A DNA stretch of 34,128 nucleotides from Moorena sp. SIO3H5 (GCF_010692395.1 NZ_JAAHHS010000044.1:1-34128); one strand, 5' to 3'; numbered from the stretch's first letter, positions 15,205 to 24,097 are shown. The notes: generated by a model not told the origin, from the letters alone. Made by a program: numbers and translations.

Positions 15205-16950
15205 ATGGAACAGCAACAGCTAGCAAAAGTGTTGGAAACTGGCGATCTAGGGGAGTTGCTAGGCATTATTAATCAGCCTAACTTGCTCACAACCCTTAAC
15301 TCTACACAGATGTGTAGGATTATCAAAGGACTTGGGCAAGTAGTGGAACAACAAGCTGCTCAGTTAACTCAGGTCAATCGGCAATTAAAACCGGAAATTA
15401 CCAACCGTAAGCAGACTCAGGAGAAATCGCTCCAGGGTGATCAGCAATTGGAATACCAATTTCAAAAACAGACAACAGAATTGTCCGAAGCTAATCAGCA
15501 GCTGCGACAAGCAAAAGAGCAACTAGAGGCAGTTTTGGATGCTGTACCGGGAGCAGTGTCTTGGATTAGTGCTGATGGTCGATACCTTGGAGTTAACCGA
15601 CATCTGGCTCAGAGCCTGCAATTACCTCCAGAGACTTTTGTCGGTCAAGAGTTGGGCTTTCTGCACAGCAGCCCTCAGTTTGTTGGCTTTATGGGTCAGT
15701 TTCTCGCCTGTGGGGAATCAGCAGCTTCCCAGGTGGTTGAGCTGAAAGTGAAAAATTCCTCAAAATATTATCTAATTGCTGCTCAGAAGTACCAGCAAGG
15801 TGCTGCAGCCGTATGTGTAGGGATTGATATCACCAAGCATAAACAAGCAGAATTAGCTCTACAACAGCTCAACCAGGAACTAGAACTGAGAGTCGAACAA
15901 CGGACTGCTGATCTACGGACAGTCAATGAACAACTTCGCAAAAGTGAGGAACAATTTCGCCTGATTTTTGAACTCTCTCCCATGGGAATGGCAATTACCA
16001 GCACTGATGATTCCGTGCTACAGGTTAACCAAGCCTTTTGTGACACGGTTGGTTACACAGCCAACGAACTGGGGCAGAAAAAGGTTAAAGATATTATCTA
16101 TCCCGATGATTTGACAATTAACCTTACCCCGAATCAAGAGTTGTGGCCAGGAAGAACATCCCACTTTCAGATGGAAAATCGCTTACTGTCGAAAGATGGT
16201 AGAGTAATCCATGTTTTGACCAAGAAAGCAGTTTTAGTCAGGGATGCTCAAGGTAAGCCCCGAAAATTTCTGTATCAAATAGTAGATATCACCGAACGCA
16301 AGCAAGCAGAAAATCAGGTCAGAGCCTCTCTAACCGAAAAAGAGGTCTTGCTCAAAGAAATTCATCACCGGGTTAAAAATAACCTGCAAATTATTTCTAG
16401 CCTACTCCGACTACAGTCGAGGAAAGTTGAAGATCCACAAGCATTAAGTTTGTTCAAAGATTCCCAGCATCGGGTTCAATCTATGGCTCTGATTCACCAG
16501 CAGCTGTATCAATCCCCAAATTTAGCCCAGATTAATTTTGGAAAATACATTCAAACCTTAACCAATAACTTGTTCCGTTCCTACGGCATTAACCGACATA
16601 AAATCGGCCTCAATATTGAAGTTACCACAGCTCCCTTGACCATTGATATAGCTATTCCCTGTGGCCTAATCATCAATGAATTGGTATCTAATTCACTCAA
16701 ATATGCTTTTCCTGAACATCAATACGGTAAGATTGAAATTAGTCTAAGTTCAGATCAACAAGATCAGCTAATCCTCACGGTAAGTGATAATGGTATTGGT
16801 TTACCGGAAAATTTAGACTTTCAAGCTACTAAATCCCTTGGTTTGAGTATTGTTCGTAACTTGACTGCACAACTGGGGGGTAACATCATCCTTGACTGTA
16901 GCCAAGGCACTAGATTAAAAATAAACTTTCCCAATTCACTAGATCTCTAG
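15205..16950 (+). CDS. PAS-domain sensor histidine kinase (HisKA_2 type)
   Basis: 581 residues with no membrane segment, so a cytoplasmic sensor. Order: N-terminal helical/coiled part (1-105), PAS 1 (about 105-215), a coiled-coil linker (about 215-250), PAS 2 with PAC-like end (about 250-370; NQAFCDTVGYTANELGQKKV, then DITERKQAE), the HisKA_2 dimerisation helix EIHHRVKNNLQ (phosphoacceptor H387 or H388), and a HATPase_c domain with LVSNSLKYAFPEH (N box) and VSDNGIGLPENL (G1 box). HisKA_2 kinases usually phosphorylate response regulators. The next gene, 12 bases downstream, begins with a receiver domain and is the obvious partner. The signal is unknown. Confidence 0.9.
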   Translation: MEQQQLAKVLETGDLGELLGIINQPNLLTTLNSTQMCRIIKGLGQVVEQQAAQLTQVNRQLKPEITNRKQTQEKSLQGDQQLEYQFQKQTTELSEANQQLRQAKEQLEAVLDAVPGAVSWISADGRYLGVNRHLAQSLQLPPETFVGQELGFLHSSPQFVGFMGQFLACGESAASQVVELKVKNSSKYYLIAAQKYQQGAAAVCVGIDITKHKQAELALQQLNQELELRVEQRTADLRTVNEQLRKSEEQFRLIFELSPMGMAITSTDDSVLQVNQAFCDTVGYTANELGQKKVKDIIYPDDLTINLTPNQELWPGRTSHFQMENRLLSKDGRVIHVLTKKAVLVRDAQGKPRKFLYQIVDITERKQAENQVRASLTEKEVLLKEIHHRVKNNLQIISSLLRLQSRKVEDPQALSLFKDSQHRVQSMALIHQQLYQSPNLAQINFGKYIQTLTNNLFRSYGINRHKIGLNIEVTTAPLTIDIAIPCGLIINELVSNSLKYAFPEHQYGKIEISLSSDQQDQLILTVSDNGIGLPENLDFQATKSLGLSIVRNLTAQLGGNIILDCSQGTRLKINFPNSLDL

Positions 16951-16962
16951 GACAAGTCGAGC

Positions 16963-18069
16963 ATGACCAAGAAAAAAATCCTAGTTGTTGAAGATGAAAC
17001 CCTTGTGGCTATGGATATCAAAAATAGCCTCAAACTCCTAGGTTACATGGTTCCTGCTGTGGCTGTATCTGGAGAAGAAGCAGTTAGAAAAGCTGAGGAA
17101 ATCCAACCGGATTTAATCCTGATGGATATTCGTTTGAAAGGGGAAATAGATGGAGTGACTGCTGCCAGGCTGATTAGGACAAAATGGAATATCCCAGTGG
17201 TCTATTTGACTGCCTATAGCGATGAGCTCACCCTAGAAAGAGCTAAGATAACCCAACCCTTTGGTTACCTCCTGAAACCATTTGAGGAAGAAGAACTGCG
17301 AGTTACCATTGAAATTGCCCTATCTCGCTTCCAAGCAGAAGCAAACATCCGTCAAGCACTGGTAAGAGAACAGGAGCTTAGAGAACAAAAATCTAGCTTT
17401 GTCTCTATTGTTTCCCATGAATGTCGCACACCTCTGAGTAAAGTTCTCCTAGCTACTGAATTGTTAGAACGCTATAGCAAAGATTTGGTAAAGGATAAAC
17501 ATCGCAAGTATTTTGAACAAATTAAAGGCTCTATCCAAGATATGAGAGAGCTCTTGGATGAAGTTCTATTTATTGAAAAAGCAGAAGGAAACAAGCTAAA
17601 TTTTAAACCAACTCCAATTAACCTCGTAGAATTCTGCTCTGATTTGGTAGAGCAAATGCAGTTGGCTACTGGGGCGAGCCATAGGATTATTTTTACTCCT
17701 CAAAGCAATATTACTTATGCCTATATGGATACCCAACTCCTCAGATATATTTTCAATAACTTGCTATCCAATGGGATTAAGTATTCTCCTTTAGGGGGAA
17801 AGGTAGAGTTTGAGTTAACAGTGGAAGGTAACTGGGCAATTTTTAAAATTAGAGACTCGGGAATTGGTATTCCCAAACAAGAGATTTCCCAGCTGTTTCA
17901 ACCTTTCCAGCGAGCTAGCAATGTTGGGGATATTCCTGGTACAGGTCTAGGATTATCGATTGTTAACAAGAGTGTACAGCAGCACCGTGGTCAAATTTTG
18001 GTAGATAGCCAGGTTGGTGTAGGGACTTTGTTTACGGTTAGACTACCCCTGTCTAGTCACTGGGATTAA
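16963..18069 (+). CDS. Response regulator/histidine kinase hybrid (REC-HisKA-HATPase_c)
   Basis: 368 residues, a receiver domain followed by a kinase. The REC domain (about 5-120) has the acidic pair E10/D11, phosphoacceptor D55 in LILMDIRLKG, T83 and K105 in GYLLKPFEEE. The kinase part carries H152 in SIVSHECRTPLSK (HisKA) and an HATPase_c domain with NNLLSNGIKYSP, RDSGIGIPKQEI and GTGLGLSIV. The order REC-then-kinase lets phosphorylation by the upstream HisKA_2 kinase gate this kinase, giving a two-step relay. The gap of 12 bases to the upstream kinase indicates one operon. The final output regulator is not in the window. nirA starts about 290 bases downstream behind its own promoter, so a functional link to nitrate is not implied. 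Confidence 0.9.
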   Translation: MTKKKILVVEDETLVAMDIKNSLKLLGYMVPAVAVSGEEAVRKAEEIQPDLILMDIRLKGEIDGVTAARLIRTKWNIPVVYLTAYSDELTLERAKITQPFGYLLKPFEEEELRVTIEIALSRFQAEANIRQALVREQELREQKSSFVSIVSHECRTPLSKVLLATELLERYSKDLVKDKHRKYFEQIKGSIQDMRELLDEVLFIEKAEGNKLNFKPTPINLVEFCSDLVEQMQLATGASHRIIFTPQSNITYAYMDTQLLRYIFNNLLSNGIKYSPLGGKVEFELTVEGNWAIFKIRDSGIGIPKQEISQLFQPFQRASNVGDIPGTGLGLSIVNKSVQQHRGQILVDSQVGVGTLFTVRLPLSSHWD

Positions 18070-18189
18070 TATCAAGTTCCCTTGAATACCCATCATCAAG
18101 AAGATTGATCGGGAGATGGGGTGCGCGGCCTGGGCGCGGGGAGATTTTGATTCAGCAGGAAGCCACCAGACTTTGATATAAGTATTTAA

Positions 18190-18202
18190 TGCAATTTATG
18201 CA
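18190..18202 (+). promoter_or_regulatory. Candidate NtcB-type LysR site upstream of nirA
   Basis: TGCA-N5-TGCA, a 13-base inverted repeat (TGCAATTTATGCA) with the LysR T-N11-A signature, 38 bases upstream of the NtcA box. Elements of this form upstream of nirA are bound by NtcB, the nitrite-responsive activator, in other cyanobacteria. Binding here is inferred. Confidence 0.55.
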
Positions 18203-18240
18203 TTAAAGTTATGTATTTTTTTATTAAAAATCAGTATTCA

Positions 18241-18254
18241 GTAACAAAATATAC
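18241..18254 (+). promoter_or_regulatory. NtcA binding site of nirA
   Basis: A perfect GTA-N8-TAC (GTAACAAAATATAC). A TAATTT -10 box (TAN3T) lies at 18278-18283, 23 bases after it, which is the canonical spacing for NtcA-activated promoters. The predicted transcription start is near 18290, leaving a leader of about 70 bases before the ATG at 18363. Confidence 0.85.
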
Positions 18255-18277
18255 AAAATTTTACCATTACTTTAAAT

Positions 18278-18283
18278 TAATTT
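18278..18283 (+). promoter_or_regulatory. -10 box of the nirA promoter
   Basis: TAATTT fits TAN3T and sits 23 bases downstream of the NtcA box, with no recognisable -35, as usual for this promoter class. Confidence 0.65.
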
Positions 18284-18362
18284 ATCAACATCAAGAGTAG
18301 TGACATCAGAGGCTCTGGACAAAACTTCTCGCAATAGAGCAAAAGGCAACGAGGGAACAGCT

Positions 18363-19901
18363 ATGACCAGCGCAGCTAAGCCAGCCGCCAAAAAACTGAA
18401 CAAATTTGAAAAATTCAAGGCAGAGAAAGATGGTCTTGCCATTAAAGAACAAATAGAAGAATTTGCCAGAATTGGCTGGGAAGCAATAGAGCCAGATGAC
18501 CTACAGCATCGGCTGAAGTGGATGGGTGTCTTTTATAGACCTGTCACTCCAGGCAAGTTCATGCTAAGGATGCGGACACCCAACGGGATTCTCAACAGCA
18601 CTCAGATGCAGGTACTAGCTGAGATAGTCCAGCGTTATGGTGAAGATGGTAGTGCTGATATTACAACCCGCCAAAACATTCAGTTGCGAGGTATCCGGAT
18701 TGAAGACATGCCTGATATTTTCCGCAGGTTCGAGCAAGTTGGCTTAACTAGCGTCCAATCCGGTATGGACAATGTCCGCAATATTACTGGTTCTCCCATG
18801 GCGGGGATAGATCGCGATGAATTAATTGACACTCGGGATCTTGTCCAAAAGGTACAGGACATGATCACTAATAACAGCCAAGGAAATTACGAGTTTACTA
18901 ACTTGCCCCGTAAATTCAATATTGCCATTGAAGGCGGTCGGGATAACTCAGTCCATGCTGAAATTAATGATATTGCCTTCGTGCCTGCCTACAAAGATGG
19001 ACAACTAGGCTTGAATGTACTCGTAGGTGGCTTTTTCTCGGCCAAGCGTTGTGAAGCTGCTGTTCCCCTCAATGCTTGGGTATTGCCTAATGATGATGTG
19101 GTTGACTTGTGTCGTGCTATCCTGGAAGTCTATCGCGACGAAGGCTCCCGGGCGAATCGGCAAAAATCCCGGATGATGTGGTTGATTGATGAGTGGGGGA
19201 TTGACAAGTTCCGCGAAGAAGTCAGTAAACAGTTTGGTAGGGAACTCCCTACGGCTGCTCCTCACGATGAAATAGATTGGGAAAAACGAGACCATATTGG
19301 TGTCTTTCCCCAAAAGCAAGCAGGTCTGAATTATGTGGGTTTACACGTGCCCGTTGGTAGGCTTTATGCTGAGCAGATGTTTGATATGGCACGGATGGCT
19401 GAGGCTTATGGCAGTAGCGAAATTCGCCTCACAGTTGAGCAGAATGTGATTATTCCGAATATTCCCGATGCTAATCTCGACGCTTTCTTAGCTGAACCCC
19501 TCTTGCAGAAATTTACCCTTGAGCCCAAACCCCTAGAACGGCTTTTAGTATCTTGCACAGGAGCCCAGTTCTGCAATTTTGCTCTGATTGAAACCAAAAA
19601 TCGTGCCTTGGCAATAGTTCGAGAACTGGAAGAAAAGTTAGACATACCAAACCCGGTGCGGATTCATTGGACAGGTTGTCCTAACTCTTGTGGTCAACCC
19701 CAAGTAGCTGATATTGGTTTGATGGGAACCAAGGTGCGTAAAGACGGTAAGTCTGTTGAAGGAGTCAATATTTACATGGGTGGCAAAGTTGGGAAAGATG
19801 CTAAACTGGGCGAGTGTGTGCTCAAAAGTGTTGCTTGTGATGACTTACCAGAAGTCTTGGGTAATATACTGATCGAGAATTTTGGAGCAAAATCCCACTA
19901 G
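18363..19901 (+). CDS. nirA: Ferredoxin--nitrite reductase
   Basis: Catalyses the six-electron reduction of nitrite to ammonium with ferredoxin, using siroheme and one [4Fe-4S] cluster. I place the start at ATG 18363 (512 residues): GAGG lies 8 bases upstream, and KLNKFEKFKAEKDGLAIKE then falls near the N-terminus as in other cyanobacterial NirA proteins. The open frame extends to a GTG at 18300, but that lies only about 10 bases after the predicted transcription start. The four cluster/siroheme cysteines are C398 and C404 (CTGAQFC) and C439 and C443 (GCPNSC). Two ferredoxin-like half-domains (MRMRTPNGILNS; GLHVPVGRLYAEQ) and two NiR/SiR domains are in the normal order. The gene is NtcA-controlled by its promoter and heads the nitrate block. 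Confidence 0.95.
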   Translation: MTSAAKPAAKKLNKFEKFKAEKDGLAIKEQIEEFARIGWEAIEPDDLQHRLKWMGVFYRPVTPGKFMLRMRTPNGILNSTQMQVLAEIVQRYGEDGSADITTRQNIQLRGIRIEDMPDIFRRFEQVGLTSVQSGMDNVRNITGSPMAGIDRDELIDTRDLVQKVQDMITNNSQGNYEFTNLPRKFNIAIEGGRDNSVHAEINDIAFVPAYKDGQLGLNVLVGGFFSAKRCEAAVPLNAWVLPNDDVVDLCRAILEVYRDEGSRANRQKSRMMWLIDEWGIDKFREEVSKQFGRELPTAAPHDEIDWEKRDHIGVFPQKQAGLNYVGLHVPVGRLYAEQMFDMARMAEAYGSSEIRLTVEQNVIIPNIPDANLDAFLAEPLLQKFTLEPKPLERLLVSCTGAQFCNFALIETKNRALAIVRELEEKLDIPNPVRIHWTGCPNSCGQPQVADIGLMGTKVRKDGKSVEGVNIYMGGKVGKDAKLGECVLKSVACDDLPEVLGNILIENFGAKSH

Positions 19902-20098
19902 GTTACTTCTGAGTCGGAGAGTCATCACTAAACAGTAGAAGACTCTATGTTAGTTACTGGACTAATAGCTGATAACTGATAGCTAATCCCTCATAGCTAA
20001 TCCCTTATAACTGTTGTCAAGGATTAGTGGTTAGTGCTTAGGTAATGGTGAAAACATAGTATTCCATTTTCTATTGTCCATTAATCCTAGACGACAAT

Positions 20099-21475
20099 AT
20101 GGAGCGCCGCCAGTTTCTTAAATACATCGGGTATGCCACAGTAGGATGTGGCTTTAGTGCCTGTAGCTCAAATAATCTATTCAATTTCCCAAAACGCGAT
20201 CGCTCCTCTGAGCCAACTCAACGACCTCCGGCTAACTTTGGTAAGTTGGAGAAGACTAACCTCACCATTGGCTTTGTTCCTGTAATTGAATCTACTCCTT
20301 TAATAATTGCCAAAGAAAAGGGATTTTTTCAGCGTTATGGTCTGAATGTAGGTCTTAAGAAATATCCTGACTGGTCAGCGGTTCACAAAGACTTACTATC
20401 ATGGGGTATCGATGCCTGCGTTGCCTTGTTTGGATTGCCAATGCTAACCAATTTTGGTTCAGCCAAGGCACCAGTGATATCTCTAATGATGCTCAATCGC
20501 AATGGTGCTGGAATTACCTTTTCCAAAAAAGCTTGGCAAGGTGCTATTCGTCCTTCAACGGAGTACTATAATTTCCAAGATTTTGCAAACTCCTACAGGA
20601 AATATATTAAAAAATTAGGCGAGCCCCTCAAGGTAGGGATAGACTTGACCAACTCCATGGCAAACTATACCCTTCTCTACTGGCTATCAGCTATGGAGAT
20701 TAATCCCGAGAAACAGATTAAGCTCATTGAGTTTCCACCATCTCAAATGGTATACAAACTCCAAGCTGGGATAGTAGATGGCTACTGTTTAGATGAACCC
20801 TGGAACCAAAGAGCAGTTGTAGACCAGGCTGGATTTACTGTTTATGTAAATCGGGATATTTGGAAAGGTCATCCAGGAAAAATACTCGCAACCATGGGAC
20901 CTTGGGCAGAAAAACATCCCAAAACCGCCCGAGCCTTGGTAGCAGCTGTTTTGGAAGCTTGTCAGTATTGCGACCAACTAGAAAATCGCCAGTCAATTGC
21001 TCAGATTATATCTAGGAGCAAATACATCGACACTAAGGTAAAGTATATAGAAGGTTCTTTACTGGGCAACTATAATTATGGTGGATTTGACCAGAAAGAC
21101 CGATTTGAAGCAATCCCTGATTTCAATTTATTTCATTTCCAAGATACAGACTATCTGAAAAAGCCCAATCATGCTAATTATCCTTGGCGCTCCCATGGTG
21201 TTTGGCTGCTAACCCAAATGATTCGCTGGCGTCATATTAACCGACGTCAATATCCCAAGGATGCTGATAAAATCATCGACCGGATTTATCCGGTGAAAAT
21301 TTATGAAGAGGTGGCCAAGGCGTTGGAAATCGATCTACCTAGTGAGCGTATGAGGGTTGAACCTGCTGATGTGTTTGTGGATCAAAGAGCATTTGATCCT
21401 AGTCAGCCAGTTAATTACCTCAATGGTTTCGATATCCGAGCTGATCGTTCTCAGCTGTTTGCTGGTGTGAATTAA
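20099..21475 (+). CDS. NrtA/CmpA-like nitrate-binding lipoprotein without an ABC transporter
   Basis: 458 residues. The N-terminus has a twin-arginine-like ERRQFLKY (2-9) and a lipobox ending at C22 (GFSAC), so it is an exported, probably lipidated protein. The body matches the NrtA/SsuA-like solute-binding fold: LTIGFVPVIESTPLIIAKEKGFFQRYGLNV, LPMLTNFGSAKAPV, GIDLTNSMANYTLLYWL, GYCLDEPWNQRAV and a WRSHGVWLLTQMIRW segment typical of nitrate/bicarbonate-binding members. No nrtB, nrtC or nrtD is present, and the transporter in this block is the MFS protein NrtP. It follows nirA by 197 bases with no NtcA box of its own, so nirA read-through is likely. It may be a nitrate/nitrite receptor, serve a transporter encoded elsewhere, or be a leftover of a replaced nrtABCD. 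Confidence 0.8.
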   Translation: MERRQFLKYIGYATVGCGFSACSSNNLFNFPKRDRSSEPTQRPPANFGKLEKTNLTIGFVPVIESTPLIIAKEKGFFQRYGLNVGLKKYPDWSAVHKDLLSWGIDACVALFGLPMLTNFGSAKAPVISLMMLNRNGAGITFSKKAWQGAIRPSTEYYNFQDFANSYRKYIKKLGEPLKVGIDLTNSMANYTLLYWLSAMEINPEKQIKLIEFPPSQMVYKLQAGIVDGYCLDEPWNQRAVVDQAGFTVYVNRDIWKGHPGKILATMGPWAEKHPKTARALVAAVLEACQYCDQLENRQSIAQIISRSKYIDTKVKYIEGSLLGNYNYGGFDQKDRFEAIPDFNLFHFQDTDYLKKPNHANYPWRSHGVWLLTQMIRWRHINRRQYPKDADKIIDRIYPVKIYEEVAKALEIDLPSERMRVEPADVFVDQRAFDPSQPVNYLNGFDIRADRSQLFAGVN

Positions 21476-21563
21476 CCCTTCAGCTATTGGCTATCAATCA
21501 ACTAAGATCCAACCATCGACCAATTAAAAAAGCCTACGTAAATAAGCCGACATAAACGACATA

Positions 21564-21607
21564 AAGAAGCTTAGAGATTTTATCTATTGAAAGTCTCTAA
21601 GCTTCTT
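21564..21607 (+). terminator. Hairpin downstream of the NrtA-like gene
   Basis: Arms AAGAAGCTTAGAGA (21564-21577) and TCTCTAAGCTTCTT (21594-21607) pair perfectly over 14 bases around a 16-base loop. No T run follows, so it may be a factor-dependent terminator or an mRNA-stabilising 3' hairpin. Confidence 0.5.
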
Positions 21608-21829
21608 ATGCGCCTATAGCTCCCATCACATTAGCTGATTAATAATGTCATGCAGCTAAAAGCAATAAAATACTTTTAAGTATAGTTCCGTGAGTGGTAA
21701 ATCGTCAATTACCCATTACCAATTATCCTCAATTCATTTGAGAATTAAGTAACACTCCAATTTTATTTCTGGTTAAGATGTAAATTTTGAATTAAAATTA
21801 TGCATTTTTTTCAAAGCAATAAACAATTT

Positions 21830-21843
21830 GTAACAAATCATAC
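21830..21843 (+). promoter_or_regulatory. NtcA binding site of nrtP
   Basis: A perfect GTA-N8-TAC (GTAACAAATCATAC). Over 21 bases it matches the nirA box and flank at 18 positions. The -10 is less clear: TATTAG at 21869-21874 lies 25 bases downstream and only partly fits TAN3T. The box is about 330 bases upstream of the nrtP ATG, implying a leader near 290 bases. Confidence 0.75.
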
Positions 21844-22170
21844 GAAATTTATGTTTTAAGGGTGTCACTATTAGTACCTGAACAATAGTATTAAGTTAAC
21901 TTCAAAAAAGTAGTATCTATGGGCGATTACTGTAGCAATGAATTCCGAAAGAATTCTTCTAAAAGAATAAGCTATAGTATTCAAACTAATAGGTAACTTT
22001 AATCAGTCAGCAAGTTGATAGCAACATATCAGCTGGATTGTTTTGACAGGGATTCTTTGAAGTAGTTTTCGGAGGAGACTAAATCAACCCAAATGTTCAG
22101 CTGTAATGGCTCATGCTGTTGGTGCGTGAATCTTCTGTTTTCGTAGTTTGAGTAGAGGAAAGGTATATAG

Positions 22171-23691
22171 ATGCTCGCAGAAATGTGGTCGTTTCGTGGT
22201 AGGTATAAAATCCTCCACATGACCTGGTTTGCTTTCTTCCTGTCGTTTGTAGTCTGGTTCAACTTAGCTCCCCTAGCAACACAGGTAAAATCAGACTTCG
22301 GTCTCGAAGTAGGTCAAATCCGAACCATCGCAATTTGTAACGTTGCCCTGACAGTGCCTGCCCGTATCATCATCGGGATGCTGTTAGATAAATACGGACC
22401 AAGAATCACCTACTCCCTGTTGCTGATGTATGCAGCAATACCTTGTATTGCTTTTGCCTGCGCACAGAACTTTAGCCAACTGGTGATTAGCCGCTTGGCA
22501 CTGAGTATCGTAGGTGCAGGTTTTGTGATTGGCATCCGGATGACGGCAGAATGGTTCCCTCCCAAAGAAATTGGTTTAGCCGAAGGGATTTACGGGGGCT
22601 GGGGTAACTTTGGTTCTGCAGCAGCAGCCTTTACCCTACCTACCATTGCCGCATTTTTAGCCTTTGGCAGTCCAGGTCTGAACTGGCGTTTTTCCATTGC
22701 TGGTACTGGGATTATCGCTGCTCTCTATGGTATCCTATATTATTTTAACGTCCAAGATACTCCCCCAGGCAAAGTTTATCAGAAGCCCAAAAGCGCCAGA
22801 GGAATGGAAGTCACCACCAAAAAAGACTTCTGGTTTCTAATGCTGATGAATGCTCCTCTCTCCATCATTCTTGGTGTCCTAGCTTGGCGTTTGAATAAAG
22901 TCGGCTTTTTCGAGCAAAATGTTCTTTACATTGTCTGGGCTGGTCTACTTGGGTTGTATCTGTTCCAAGCTTACAACTGCTGGGCAGTTAACAAAGATTT
23001 GTTAGCAGGTCGTAAGCGCTATCCTCCTGAAGACCGCTTCAATTTTTCTCAAGTTGCCATTCTAGAGTTGACCTATGTTGTTAACTTCGGTTCTGAATTG
23101 GCTGTAGTTTCTATGCTCCCTGCCTTCTTTGAAGGCACCTTCGGACTGAGTAAACAAGCAGCCGGGATGATTGCTGCTAGTTACGCCTTCATGAACTTGA
23201 TGTCCCGTCCTGGTGGTGGTTTAATCTCTGATAAACTGGGTAGCCGCAAGATGACCATGGCAGTTCTAACATTCTGTATGGGTATTGGCTATCTCATTTT
23301 CAGTACGGTGAAAGGAGGCTGGTGGCTTCCTGGTGCAGTACTGCTGACCATGGCTTGTTCCTTCTTTGTCCAAGCTGGAGAAGGCTCTACCTTTGCTATC
23401 GTACCTCTGGTGAAACGACGGATCACCGGTCAGGTGGCTGGTAACGTGGGTGCTTACGGAAACGTTGGTGCTGTTGCTTACCTGACTATCTTTAGTTTAT
23501 TGCCAGCAGGAGATGTGGGTAACCGTATATTCTTCCAGATGTTGGGTGTTTCAGCTTTGATTGTTGCCTTCCTGTGCTTCCTAGTCTTGAAAGAACCTAA
23601 GGGTTCCTTTGCTGAGCTCCATGAAGGGGAAGAAGAATACTCTACTACTCCTAGCCCAGCTGCCATGGAAACTGGAGACTTGATGAACTAG
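22171..23691 (+). CDS. nrtP: Nitrate/nitrite permease of the major facilitator family
   Basis: A 506-residue NrtP/NapA-type MFS transporter that imports nitrate (and nitrite) across the plasma membrane, the alternative to the ABC-type NrtABCD in many marine and filamentous cyanobacteria. The N-terminus (SFRGRYKILHMTWFAFFLSFVVWFNLAPLA) is characteristic. Twelve hydrophobic segments can be traced. The nitrate/nitrite porter signatures are present: GFVIGIRMTAEWFPPKEIGLAEGIYGGWGNFGSA in TM5 and the matching MAGNVGAYGNVGAV-like VAGNVGAYGNVGAVAY in TM11. The MFS loop motif GMLLDKYGPR follows TM2. The ATG at 22171 has AGAGGAAAGG upstream. The gene is under an NtcA box and precedes narB. Confidence 0.93.
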   Translation: MLAEMWSFRGRYKILHMTWFAFFLSFVVWFNLAPLATQVKSDFGLEVGQIRTIAICNVALTVPARIIIGMLLDKYGPRITYSLLLMYAAIPCIAFACAQNFSQLVISRLALSIVGAGFVIGIRMTAEWFPPKEIGLAEGIYGGWGNFGSAAAAFTLPTIAAFLAFGSPGLNWRFSIAGTGIIAALYGILYYFNVQDTPPGKVYQKPKSARGMEVTTKKDFWFLMLMNAPLSIILGVLAWRLNKVGFFEQNVLYIVWAGLLGLYLFQAYNCWAVNKDLLAGRKRYPPEDRFNFSQVAILELTYVVNFGSELAVVSMLPAFFEGTFGLSKQAAGMIAASYAFMNLMSRPGGGLISDKLGSRKMTMAVLTFCMGIGYLIFSTVKGGWWLPGAVLLTMACSFFVQAGEGSTFAIVPLVKRRITGQVAGNVGAYGNVGAVAYLTIFSLLPAGDVGNRIFFQMLGVSALIVAFLCFLVLKEPKGSFAELHEGEEEYSTTPSPAAMETGDLMN

Positions 23692-23755
23692 TTACTTGGT
23701 GGGTCTAGTTGAAAGCAATCTACACTAGATGGCTGAAAAACACGTAGATAGAAGT

Positions 23756-23781
23756 GGGGCAATCTTAATCAAGATTGCCCC
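23756..23781 (+). terminator. Hairpin downstream of nrtP
   Basis: GGGGCAATCTT (23756-23766) and AAGATTGCCCC (23771-23781) pair perfectly over 11 bases with a 4-base loop. The following bases (AAACTCTAGG) are not T-rich, so termination may be incomplete and some transcripts could read on into narB. Confidence 0.6.
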
Positions 23782-24083
23782 AAACTCTAGGAAATAATCG
23801 CTTCTCAAACAAGGAAAAAAAAATTTTTAGCATTTAGCTAGCAGCTCTTCAAGACTCAGCCAGATTTTGAATTAATGAAAACCTTGGCAAAATCCTCTGG
23901 AAGGATATTATTGCTAGTAGAAAAACCTTAAGATGGTAACTAATAAGCGCGAACTAACTACTAACTAGCTAACTAATTGATTAACTAATTTATGATTAAG
24001 TTTAGCTAAACGTTTGTTATAAATAACTGATAGTTGATATAAGAAATATTAATCATAAATTAATTGAAAAAATCTGTAATATA

Positions 24084-24097
24084 GTCACAAGATATAC
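24084..24097 (+). promoter_or_regulatory. Weak NtcA-like half-site upstream of narB
   Basis: GTC-N8-TAC (GTCACAAGATATAC) is one base off the NtcA consensus and resembles the nirA box. It is only 42 bases before the narB ATG, too close for a class II NtcA promoter with a normal leader, so this is a low-confidence call. Confidence 0.25.

Larger units (their letters stand above)
21476..22170. other. Intergenic region upstream of nrtP
   Basis: About 700 bases without a convincing gene. It holds a 14-bp perfect hairpin (21564-21607) after the NrtA-like gene and the nrtP NtcA box (21830-21843). The rest, about 330 bases from the box to the nrtP start, would be promoter and a long leader. Confidence 0.7.

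Noticed and set aside
18112..18150. GC-rich patch (GGGGTGCGCGGCCTGGGCGCGGGG) after the response-regulator kinase
   Set aside because: Looked at as a terminator or RNA gene, but no good stem with a T run and no RNA fold signature; left uncalled.
18300..18362. GTG at 18300 as the nirA start
   Set aside because: It lies about 10 bases after the predicted transcription start and has a weak ribosome binding site; ATG 18363 has GAGG and gives the usual N-terminus.
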